A stretch of DNA of 13,114 nucleotides from Bacillota bacterium (GTDB lineage: Bacteria > Bacillota > Clostridia > Christensenellales > SZUA-584): positions 1 through 13,114 of the forward strand of contig JAEZIW010000118.1 in NCBI GenBank assembly GCA_023436525.1, given 5' to 3'. This document shows positions 1 to 6,183 of the stretch, one piece after another (position 1 is the first letter of the stretch; each line of letters starts with the position of its first letter). The translations under genes were made by a program, and so were the position numbers. The notes beneath the pieces are model-generated. The model was not told the origin of the DNA and made no database searches. It worked only from the letters and a program-made list of their open reading frames with translations.

Positions 1-1983
1 ACTGTACCGAGTGAGATTAATGGAATTGATAGGAAAATGCCGCGAAATAGATTCGCATACCGTGCGATATGCGCAGAAAAGGTTCTCTGAAGTCGAATCG
101 ATCAGCAGCTGTGCAGATTCGGCAGCATGCTTAATCAGCGTGGCTTGTGTCAGCGTTTCCCTTGCATTGTCGATGTCGAACTTTGCTTCATTGAGCAATC
201 GAAGCTGTCTTGCGTTTTTCAAATACGCGTCGAGAAAAACGCTGCCGAATTGCTGTGCCGTATGAATTGAGGTATTATCCCAACGGCAGACACCCAGCAC
301 CTTAGCCAGCGACAAAACCGCAATGATTGTGTTTCCGCTGCGTATGGGAATAATCAGTAACGACTGAATGCCTGTGTCCAGAAAATGCTCAAGCACAAAT
401 GACGGCAGCGAGTACAATTCTGAAGAAAAATCATCAAGGGCAATATGGTCTGAATCGCCCAGATAACTGACCCAAGCGGATACATCAAAACCGAGTGTTC
501 TATGTTTATACGATTGAAAAGACATGCCTTTCTTATGCCATGCAAAGCATTGGGGAATATCGCCGTTGATTGTGATGATGGATGCGTGGTCAATTTCCGT
601 CAGCTCGCTGAGCACGCCAAGCATGTTGCTGACACACCCGGAGAACTCTTTTGTATCGGCGGTCAAAAAACGTCTTGACACGGCGCAAAGTGATTCCTGA
701 ACCGATAGAATATCTTGCAAGCATTCATCGTACTCGGCCAAAACACGGTTCGATTCGCTCAGCTGTTTTTCCGTTTTTGTTCGAAGATAGGCGCTCATAA
801 TGATTTCCGCGGCGGTTTTGAGACCCCCGATTTCTTTGGTGCTCCAAATGCGCCTTTGGCGGAAAGAAGCGACGCAAAGCATGCCCCAAAACTCGTCGGC
901 TCGAATCACCGGAACGGCGATAAATGAGCGAACATCAGGGCTGCCGGCTCCTTTCAGCGCGTTGTAAAGGCCCGGCAATTCGCTATGAATATCATTGGCA
1001 ACGATAATCCGTCCGGCGCGAATGTGCGCAACCCATTTGTCAAAATCATGGTTGCCCGAAATATTGAAGAGCCGGTCCCGGTCTGCTTCGGCGCTTGCCA
1101 TCCACTGGCTGCTGGTGCCGCATAACGCGCCGCGATCTTTGCATGCGAAGGCCCAATCGGCATCATAGAGCTGACCGAGATTTAAGACCAATTTATCAAT
1201 ACAATCGTTAAATCCAAGCAGGCCTGAATCTAAGAAATCTCTTGCGGACTGAGACAAGATTCGCTCATAACGAACAGACTCCTGCAGCATCATCTCATAT
1301 TGAGAGGCCGATTCTTTCAGCTGTTCTGTTTGAATAAACTTGTCGAGTGCTTTTGTGATATCCGTACTCACGCCCAGAACACGGATAACACGGCCATTTT
1401 TAAATTGCGGATAAAGCGTGATGCCAAAGAGCTTTTTGTTAAACTTGCTCAAATAAGAAACGGCACCTTCTGAATGCAAGCACCGTTCAATCTGGGAACG
1501 GACAAGTGTTGCTTTTTTAGGGCTGAAAATATCATCCGGCGACTTGTGCAGGCATCGGCCTGACAGCCCTGATTGCTGGTAATATGATGAGTTCGCATAT
1601 GCAAGACGAATATCGGCGTCTTTTATGCGCCAAAAAAACACGCCGCTTGACATAGCGTTACAGGCTTCTAAAAAGTCAGAACCTTTGGGCAGATGTGTGG
1701 TATCGGACAGTTCTTCTGCCAAAAAAATAAAAACGCTCTCAAAACGACCGACGAGCGAGATGGTATATGCTTTTTCATTGAGAACCGTGGAAAAGGCTGT
1801 GTTGGCCGCGTCGTCGGATGAAGCAGTGCAGCATCTCAAGGCGATATCACTTAGTGCTTGATCACTGAAGGAATTCTTAAAACTTTCTTTCGATTCATCC
1901 CGATCAATCGGGTCTATCTTCTCCAGTACGAGTTGATTCTGCTTTTTTAACACACTGAAAAAAACCCGCTTAAAAAAATACAT
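1..1983 (-). CDS. PAS/multi-GAF cytoplasmic sensor protein, 3' end off the left edge
   Basis: One open frame of 661 codons runs without a stop from ATG at 1983 to the left edge, so the protein is C-terminally incomplete. Domains I read: an unassigned N-terminal region (about 1-100), a PAS domain (about 105-212) closing with the typical GVSTDIT signature, a helical linker, a GAF domain (about 245-400, containing RSFIAVPVIRADEFWGMLCV), a coiled-coil-like linker, a second GAF domain (about 430-592, containing QSLLIIPIRSGNTIIAVLSL), another helical linker, and the beginning of what looks like a third GAF domain (from about 630). No signal peptide or membrane segment is seen, so it should sense a cytoplasmic signal. 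Such proteins usually end in a GGDEF, HD-GYP, phosphatase or histidine kinase domain, but none is visible here. The ATG at 1983 is preferred because a G-run (1992-1996) sits 8 bases upstream. An in-frame ATG at 1998 lacks a ribosome binding site. Ligand and output are unknown. Confidence 0.85.
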   Translation of the reverse strand, partial: MYFFKRVFFSVLKKQNQLVLEKIDPIDRDESKESFKNSFSDQALSDIALRCCTASSDDAANTAFSTVLNEKAYTISLVGRFESVFIFLAEELSDTTHLPKGSDFLEACNAMSSGVFFWRIKDADIRLAYANSSYYQQSGLSGRCLHKSPDDIFSPKKATLVRSQIERCLHSEGAVSYLSKFNKKLFGITLYPQFKNGRVIRVLGVSTDITKALDKFIQTEQLKESASQYEMMLQESVRYERILSQSARDFLDSGLLGFNDCIDKLVLNLGQLYDADWAFACKDRGALCGTSSQWMASAEADRDRLFNISGNHDFDKWVAHIRAGRIIVANDIHSELPGLYNALKGAGSPDVRSFIAVPVIRADEFWGMLCVASFRQRRIWSTKEIGGLKTAAEIIMSAYLRTKTEKQLSESNRVLAEYDECLQDILSVQESLCAVSRRFLTADTKEFSGCVSNMLGVLSELTEIDHASIITINGDIPQCFAWHKKGMSFQSYKHRTLGFDVSAWVSYLGDSDHIALDDFSSELYSLPSFVLEHFLDTGIQSLLIIPIRSGNTIIAVLSLAKVLGVCRWDNTSIHTAQQFGSVFLDAYLKNARQLRLLNEAKFDIDNARETLTQATLIKHAAESAQLLIDSTSENLFCAYRTVCESISRHFPINSINLTRYS

Positions 1984-2029
1984 TTCGCCATCCCCCATAT
2001 CACACATTCGGCATAATGCGGTTTAGCTA

Positions 2030-2035
2030 ATTATA
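2030..2035 (-). promoter_or_regulatory. possible -10 box for the PAS/GAF sensor gene
   Basis: Reading the minus strand, a perfect TATAAT lies about 47 bases upstream of the sensor start, in the 119-base gap after purR. No good -35 hexamer is present at 16-18 bases, so the promoter may be weak or need an activator. The sensor could also be read through from purR, because no clear terminator stem separates the two genes. Confidence 0.4.
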
Positions 2036-2102
2036 CACTTTTCGTCACGAGTTTTGATTTTTTCGACAAAAAAAGTCAATGATAATATTCTCACAGCGCG
2101 TT

Positions 2103-2909
2103 CTAGATAGGTTTGATGACAATTTTCTCTGCCGAGGCATCAACGCTTTCCAGCATCAACAGCGCTTTAAAATTATCGATCTGCTTCTTTTCGGGTATGC
2201 GCGTGACAATACCGGCACCGCACCCAACCACTGTGATGGAGAATTCCTTCATCATTTCAAAAAGAGCGTGAACGGTGCCGCCTCCGGCGATAAAATCATC
2301 AATAAGCAGCGCCTTTTGCCCCGGAGCAACGGCCCGCTTCGATAACGACATGGTCATCATCCGGCGTGACGATCCGGTTAAATAATTGATTGTGACAACA
2401 GATCCTTCTGTAATGCGCAAATCGCGCCGCGCAATAACCAACGGCTTAGAAAGGGCCCGCGCGACAAAAAGTGCAAGGCCAACGCCTTTGGTTTCCACGG
2501 TTGCCACAAAATCAGGATTTGTTTTGATGAACATACCGGCCAGTATCTCAGCCATCGGTGTGATGTATTTGGGGTTTGAGAAAATATCAACGGTATAGAT
2601 ATAACCGCCCGGTAATATGCGTGTGGGGTCGGAAAGCTTTTCGGCTATATCATTGAGCACGGCTTCCCGATGCGAAACAGACACCACAGGAACAAAGCGC
2701 ACGCCGCCGCCTGCGCCAAGCGTGACCTCAATGTCGCCCTGACCGTATGATTTAAAAAGGTTTTTTAAAATGGCAATGTCTTCGCTCATTGTTGATTTCG
2801 CCGCGCCGAACATATCGCAAAAAACTTTCAATGAAAATGTTTTGCCTGGTTCGCGCGTGAGCATTGCCGCAACCACGGCGAGGCGCGTTTTCCTGTCTGC
2901 CTTGTCCAT
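2103..2909 (-). CDS. purR: PurR, PRPP-responsive purine regulator
   Basis: 268 residues, close to the usual length of Gram-positive PurR (about 285 in Bacillus). An N-terminal winged-helix domain (about 8-75) contains the DNA-binding helices around KVFCDMFGAAKSTMSEDIAIL. The rest is a type I phosphoribosyltransferase fold with the PRPP-binding loop LLIDDFIAGGGT at 201-212. In this family the fold binds PRPP as a signal and is not an enzyme. In Bacillus subtilis PurR represses purine synthesis and transport genes, and PRPP relieves repression; in other Firmicutes it can activate. The start at 2909 is supported by AAAGGAG 8 bases upstream. The gene is divergent from the Mur ligase gene. No purine gene lies in the window, so its targets are elsewhere, and I see no convincing PurBox pair in its own promoter region. 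Confidence 0.93.
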   Translation of the reverse strand: MDKADRKTRLAVVAAMLTREPGKTFSLKVFCDMFGAAKSTMSEDIAILKNLFKSYGQGDIEVTLGAGGGVRFVPVVSVSHREAVLNDIAEKLSDPTRILPGGYIYTVDIFSNPKYITPMAEILAGMFIKTNPDFVATVETKGVGLALFVARALSKPLVIARRDLRITEGSVVTINYLTGSSRRMMTMSLSKRAVAPGQKALLIDDFIAGGGTVHALFEMMKEFSITVVGCGAGIVTRIPEKKQIDNFKALLMLESVDASAEKIVIKPI

Positions 2910-2940
2910 AGAGCGTTCTCCTTTATAAACTTCTTCCTCA

Positions 2941-2969
2941 ATTATAGAGCCTCTTTCTCAATTTTTAAA
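2941..2969 (-). promoter_or_regulatory. probable sigma-A promoter of purR
   Basis: On the minus strand a perfect TATAAT (2941-2946) lies 17 bases downstream of a weak -35 hexamer TTTAAA (2964-2969). It sits about 31 bases upstream of the purR start codon, giving a short leader with the ribosome binding site at 2918-2924. Confidence 0.55.
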
Positions 2970-2987
2970 TAGCTGCTGCTTTTTTTA

Positions 2988-3017
2988 TTGATATTCGCGC
3001 GATGTTTGGAGTATAAT
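2988..3017 (+). promoter_or_regulatory. probable sigma-A promoter of the murC-type gene
   Basis: TTGATA (2988-2993), an 18-base spacer and a perfect TATAAT (3012-3017). The predicted transcription start is near 3024, inside the left arm of the inverted repeat at 3021-3047, leaving a leader of about 38 bases before the ATG at 3062. Confidence 0.7.
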
Positions 3018-3020
3018 GCA

Positions 3021-3047
3021 GTGATATACGGCTGAACAGTATATCAC
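3021..3047. repeat. perfect inverted repeat in the murC leader, operator-like
   Basis: GTGATATAC (3021-3029) and its exact reverse complement GTATATCAC (3039-3047) are separated by 9 bases. The repeat starts 3 bases after the -10 box and ends 3 bases before the ribosome binding site (3051-3056). The position fits an operator for a dimeric repressor acting as a roadblock, or an RNA hairpin at the 5' end of the message. There is no U-run after it, so it is not a terminator. The binding protein is unknown. PurR is the nearest regulator, but the repeat does not look like a PurBox. Confidence 0.7.
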
Positions 3048-3061
3048 ATGAAGAGGTGTTT

Positions 3062-4426
3062 ATGGTTTCATTGCAGGATTATAAGAACAAAGTTGTTCAT
3101 TTTATCGGAATCGGCGGATGCAGCATGAGCGGCCTTGCAATCATTCTCAAAAACTTAGGCTATAAATCTCAAGGGTCTGATATTGTCGAATCGGTGTTTA
3201 CAAAAAAACTGGAAAGTGAAAACGTTCCGTTTGTGATTGGTCATAATGCGAAAAATCTGGCTGATGCTTCGCTCGTAATTTATTCAGCTGCCATTAAGCC
3301 CGGCAATGTTGAATTTGATAAAGCAAAGGAATTAGGCCTTCCTATGCTGGAGCGGTCAGAGCTTCTGGGCCAGATCAGCCGTCAGTTTGAAACGGTGATC
3401 GGCATTGCGGGCTGCCATGGCAAAACCACCATCACGTCGATGTGCGCGCTGATACTGCGAGAATGCGCGGTGAACTTAACCGTTCATGTCGGCGGTATGG
3501 TTGATTTTTTGGGCAGCGGTGTGGCCGTCGGCGATTACCCGGCTTTTCTGACGGAAGCATGTGAATACGTGCGCAGCTTTTTAAAGCTGGCCCCCACCCA
3601 TATACTGATTAACAACATTGATGACGATCATCTTGACTATTACAAAAACATTGATGAAATTGCTGCGACGTTTGCGTCGTTTGTTTCGCTGCTGCCGCCA
3701 AGCGGTGTGCTGTTTGCCAATGTGCATGACCCGCTGGTGATGAATGTGGCAAAAAGCTGCGGGCGCAGCGTGGTGACATACGGCTTTGAGAACGCAGACT
3801 ATATGGCAAAGAACGCCGAATACGATGACATGGGCTGCCCCGCTTTCGATGTGGTTTCGCCCAAGGGAACGGCGCGCGTTCAGCTCAGTGTGGTCGGGCA
3901 GCATAACATGGCCAACGCGCTTGCCGCCATCACGGTGTGCAGTGAGGTTTTTGGTATCAGCCCAGCAGACGCGGCCAAGGCACTCATCAGGTATCATCTG
4001 GCGGGACGACGGTTTGAACACGTCGGAGAAAAAAATGGCGTGAAGGTGATTCACGATTATGCGCACCACCCGAGCGAAATTATGGCCTGCCTCAATGCGG
4101 CTTCCAAATACCCGCATAACAAGCTGTGGGTTGTGTTTCAGTGCAATTCGTATACAAGAGCCAAAACGCTTAAAGACAAATATGCGTTAAGCTTCGGCGA
4201 TGCCGATATGGTGCTGGTGCCGGATATCTACCCGGGCCGCGATATTGACCGCGGTGAGATACACGCGCGCGACCTCGTGGCGGCTATCAGCCCGAATGCT
4301 GCGTGCAAGTACATTGCCACGTTTGAGGAAATCAGCGCTTACCTTGACGAGCACGCGGTGCCCGGCGACATTGTGGTAACGCTTGGGTCCGGCAACGTGG
4401 ACAGAGAGACCAAAAAGCTGCTGTAA
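3062..4426 (+). CDS. murC: Mur ligase, UDP-N-acetylmuramate--L-alanine ligase type
   Basis: 454 residues, normal for MurC, which joins L-alanine to UDP-MurNAc with ATP in the cytoplasm at the start of peptide-stem synthesis. The N-terminal Rossmann domain has HFIGIGGCSMSGLA (13-26). The ATP loop is GCHGKTT (117-123), where the family norm is GTHGKTT. The central domain has LTEACEYVRSFL (163-174), NIDDDHLDYY (185-194) and GQHNMANALAA (279-289). The C-terminal domain has DYAHHPSEI (332-340) and LGSGNV (441-446). The segment usually read as FQPHRYTR is FQCNSYTR here (359-366). The start at 3062 is chosen because GAGG at 3053-3056 sits 5 bases upstream; a GTG at 3056 would overlap that site. The gene has its own promoter and terminator, so it is probably transcribed alone. 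A murC paralogue with a related substrate cannot be excluded. Confidence 0.88.
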   Translation: MVSLQDYKNKVVHFIGIGGCSMSGLAIILKNLGYKSQGSDIVESVFTKKLESENVPFVIGHNAKNLADASLVIYSAAIKPGNVEFDKAKELGLPMLERSELLGQISRQFETVIGIAGCHGKTTITSMCALILRECAVNLTVHVGGMVDFLGSGVAVGDYPAFLTEACEYVRSFLKLAPTHILINNIDDDHLDYYKNIDEIAATFASFVSLLPPSGVLFANVHDPLVMNVAKSCGRSVVTYGFENADYMAKNAEYDDMGCPAFDVVSPKGTARVQLSVVGQHNMANALAAITVCSEVFGISPADAAKALIRYHLAGRRFEHVGEKNGVKVIHDYAHHPSEIMACLNAASKYPHNKLWVVFQCNSYTRAKTLKDKYALSFGDADMVLVPDIYPGRDIDRGEIHARDLVAAISPNAACKYIATFEEISAYLDEHAVPGDIVVTLGSGNVDRETKKLL

Positions 4427-4557
4427 AGAGTATTTACGATATATAAAAATAGATAACAAAACAGAACATTTTTGCTGCAGTGCCGTGCTATCTGCGAAAA
4501 ACAGAATATCAACAGCATCTGCTGTAAAAAACGCCGAAAATTCAATGAAAAGCAATG

Positions 4558-4595
4558 GCTCCCTTATAACAAAATCACTATAAGGGAGCTTTTTT
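4558..4595 (+). terminator. intrinsic terminator downstream of murC
   Basis: Perfect 11-bp stem: GCTCCCTTATA (4558-4568) pairs with TATAAGGGAGC (4579-4589) around a 10-base loop, followed by six T residues (4590-4595). It lies 131 bases after the murC stop; nothing convincing is encoded in between. The remaining 91 bases to the convergent gene at 4687 show no second terminator, so the minus-strand operon may end by another route. Confidence 0.92.
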
Positions 4596-4686
4596 ATGCC
4601 TAAAACGGCTTTAATCATAGAGCATATTGGTTTTGAATGGGCATAACAATATACAACAAAACATGACATAATGGGACAAAATATTG

Positions 4687-5127
4687 TTAAACCGACGGTT
4701 GTTCTGATTTGAGAAGCGCTGTCCACGCAGACATCCGTACGCCGTTATGAAACGCGACACCGACATTGTGATACGTGGTTGGGTCGATTTGCATGAGTGT
4801 TTCAGAGCCGCTGTAAGTGCCGTTTTCTGAAGAATATATGGAGATAATAGAGTTGCCGATAATACTGAACGTACCGCTGAGCTGCCCAAGCGCGGGATTA
4901 AAGGAGGTCCATGACAGCGTGTGTTCTGCGTCTGTCAGGTGAATTGAGTAACGGTTACTGAACCGAACGGGCGTTTCAAACAAAACCTCCATAGATGCGT
5001 TGAGCACCCATTCACCGCCCGTTTGTGTGGCTTGCGACTGGCCGATCAGTTCAAAGGCTCGACCGTTTTCATCATAATAGCTGCCGCTGGCTTTCCATGG
5101 CCTGCCCGGTAATAGATAAGAATGCAT
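4687..5127 (-). CDS. hypothetical beta-rich protein, possibly calycin-like
   Basis: 146 residues, with no signal peptide, membrane segment or cysteine. I do not recognise the family with certainty. The sequence is dominated by short strands with alternating hydrophobic and polar residues and Gly/Asn turns, for example WKASGSYYDENGRAFELIGQ (11-30), LSWTSFNPALGQLSGTFSII (71-90) and SIISIYSSENGTYSGSETLM (93-112). That pattern would suit a small antiparallel barrel that binds a hydrophobic ligand, as in lipocalin or nitrobindin-like folds, but this rests on pattern only. The ATG at 5127 has AAAGGAG 9 bases upstream, overlapping the stop codon region of a possible 70-codon ORF, which suggests the two are co-transcribed. 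It is probably the last gene of the minus-strand run. Confidence 0.7.
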   Translation of the reverse strand: MHSYLLPGRPWKASGSYYDENGRAFELIGQSQATQTGGEWVLNASMEVLFETPVRFSNRYSIHLTDAEHTLSWTSFNPALGQLSGTFSIIGNSIISIYSSENGTYSGSETLMQIDPTTYHNVGVAFHNGVRMSAWTALLKSEQPSV

Positions 5128-5142
5128 ATAATCATGCTCCTT

Positions 5143-5355
5143 TCAGAAGTTAAAATAGAGATTCATCACATGTGAACCCTTGCTTTTCGTAAAAGCTGTC
5201 AACGTCGGTTTAACATATACTGTACAGTAAGGACAATTGATGTTAACGCGCTGTGTCATCAGTCTGCCGAATGAGCGCTCTTTATATGACTTGCTCGCGA
5301 GAAGATCGCAGATGTAGACGCCGAAGACATCATCATTGCGGCACCGCACATACAC
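5143..5355 (-). CDS. possible small Cys-containing protein, or remnant
   Basis: This is a 70-codon frame that starts at a GTG (5355) and ends at a TGA overlapping the ribosome binding site of the next gene. Reasons to take it seriously: the stop-to-start spacing of 15 bases is typical of an operon, synonymous positions favour C as in the neighbouring genes, and the product has paired cysteines (INCPYC at about 39-44, plus two near the N-terminus), as in small metal-binding proteins. Reasons for doubt: there is no good ribosome binding site at the GTG, tandem in-frame TGA codons lie just upstream, and I know no matching family. It could be the tail of a decayed gene. It is the only candidate in the 312-base gap between 5127 and 5440. 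Confidence 0.35.
   Translation of the reverse strand: MYVRCRNDDVFGVYICDLLASKSYKERSFGRLMTQRVNINCPYCTVYVKPTLTAFTKSKGSHVMNLYFNF
5166..5229. repeat. two short perfect palindromes upstream of the beta-rich protein gene
   Basis: TCACATGTGA (5166-5175) and TACTGTACAGTA (5218-5229) are each perfect palindromes, 42 bases apart, and lie 39-102 bases upstream of the start at 5127. If the 70-codon ORF is not a gene, this would be the promoter region and the palindromes could be operators. If it is a gene, both are simply part of its coding sequence. Confidence 0.3.
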
Positions 5356-5439
5356 GCAATGCGCTACTCATCATTTTATATCGTCATATTTGAACATGAG
5401 ATGATAACAAGATCCGTCAATTTCAGATCGGCGTTTTCG

Positions 5440-6099
5440 TCACAGAATAAACATGAGCAAAATGAGCGGATAAGCAATATAGACGTTTCTTTTCACAACC
5501 AGATAGGCAATGCCATACAGCAGTGCGCCAAAACAGGCAATCAGCCCGATCAGCAAATCCCCTTTTGTAAGACTGTGAACGAGTCCCCAGGTCAGTGCCG
5601 CAAGTATTCCGCCCCACGGAACAGATTTCTTTTTGAACCACAACTCTCCGGCTTGCTGGCCGAATATGATAATCAGCAGCACCAGAACCGTCTCAACGAT
5701 ATAGTAAATATACTGAAAGATGAACATCAACCAGCCGTTATATTCAAATTCCTTGAGGATTTTGAAGCCATTCCAGTCCCATATGCTCACAGCAATGCTC
5801 ACTGCCAGCAGCAGTGCCGCGATCAGCCATCTGCCACGGCCGATTGATTCCTTCTGGCCCAAAGGATTAAGGCCCTTCCTTTGAGACCAGCGCAAAAGGC
5901 CGAACGCAACCGCAGCCCAAACAATGCAGGTGAGTACCCAATGCAGGATATTTTCCATCACCGTAAAATCCGGCATTGCTTTGCCAAACAGCAGGGGCTC
6001 AATAAGCAGCCCTAGAATCAGCTCCAGACCAAGGCCCGAGAAGGCAAGCAAGGCCAGCAGGAGAAAAGTAAAGCCTTTGCTTTTTATGACTTGGGTCAT
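5440..6099 (-). CDS. multi-pass membrane protein, degenerate CPBP-like
   Basis: 219 residues from ATG 6099, chosen because GGAGG (6107-6111) sits 7 bases upstream; a longer frame back to 6168 has no such site. About six to seven hydrophobic segments are visible (roughly 9-38, 52-70, 91-107, 124-147, 163-178, 181-201, 206-219). The region GELWFKKKSVPWGGILAALT followed by WGLVHSLTKG and LLYGIAY (151-199) resembles the CPBP intramembrane protease domain. However, the EExxxR motif is reduced to one Glu (E152), one histidine (H175) stands at the second motif, and the final His/Asn motif is missing. The protein is therefore probably not an active protease of the classical type. CPBP-like proteins are often linked to bacteriocin immunity or membrane protein maturation, but nothing here shows such a role. 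It lies 84 bases after ligA with no terminator between them. Confidence 0.72.
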   Translation of the reverse strand: MTQVIKSKGFTFLLLALLAFSGLGLELILGLLIEPLLFGKAMPDFTVMENILHWVLTCIVWAAVAFGLLRWSQRKGLNPLGQKESIGRGRWLIAALLLAVSIAVSIWDWNGFKILKEFEYNGWLMFIFQYIYYIVETVLVLLIIIFGQQAGELWFKKKSVPWGGILAALTWGLVHSLTKGDLLIGLIACFGALLYGIAYLVVKRNVYIAYPLILLMFIL

Positions 6100-6183
6100 G
6101 TCATGTCCTCCATGTAAATGAATGGCATTTGATTCATAGAATTGTGTATCAACAGTGGATGTATGCATGCAGTAAAGAGGCGG

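Noticed and set aside
1..1983. The left 2 kb appeared to be non-coding or decayed because only short frames with both start and stop are found there.
   Set aside because: Reading the minus strand shows one intact frame with no stop as far as the edge. It seems empty only because its stop codon lies outside the window.
2051..2102. Possible purR terminator around the T-run at the minus-strand positions 2077-2071.
   Set aside because: No stable GC-containing stem precedes the T-run; only AT-rich imperfect pairing is present.
2910..3061. PurBox (paired CCGAAC-type motifs) for PurR autoregulation.
   Set aside because: Only a single loose CGAATAT-like half near 2991-2997 is seen, with no partner at the proper spacing.
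3581..4117. Long minus-strand frame (178 codons) opposite murC.
   Set aside because: It lies fully inside murC, has no family motifs and is rich in His/Arg as expected from an antisense frame. It is a shadow of a well-supported gene.
4596..4646. A 16-codon frame beginning right after the T-run of the murC terminator, with AAGGGAG of the stem placed like a ribosome binding site.
   Set aside because: Most transcripts should end before it, the ribosome binding site would be locked in the stem, and there is no promoter for it.
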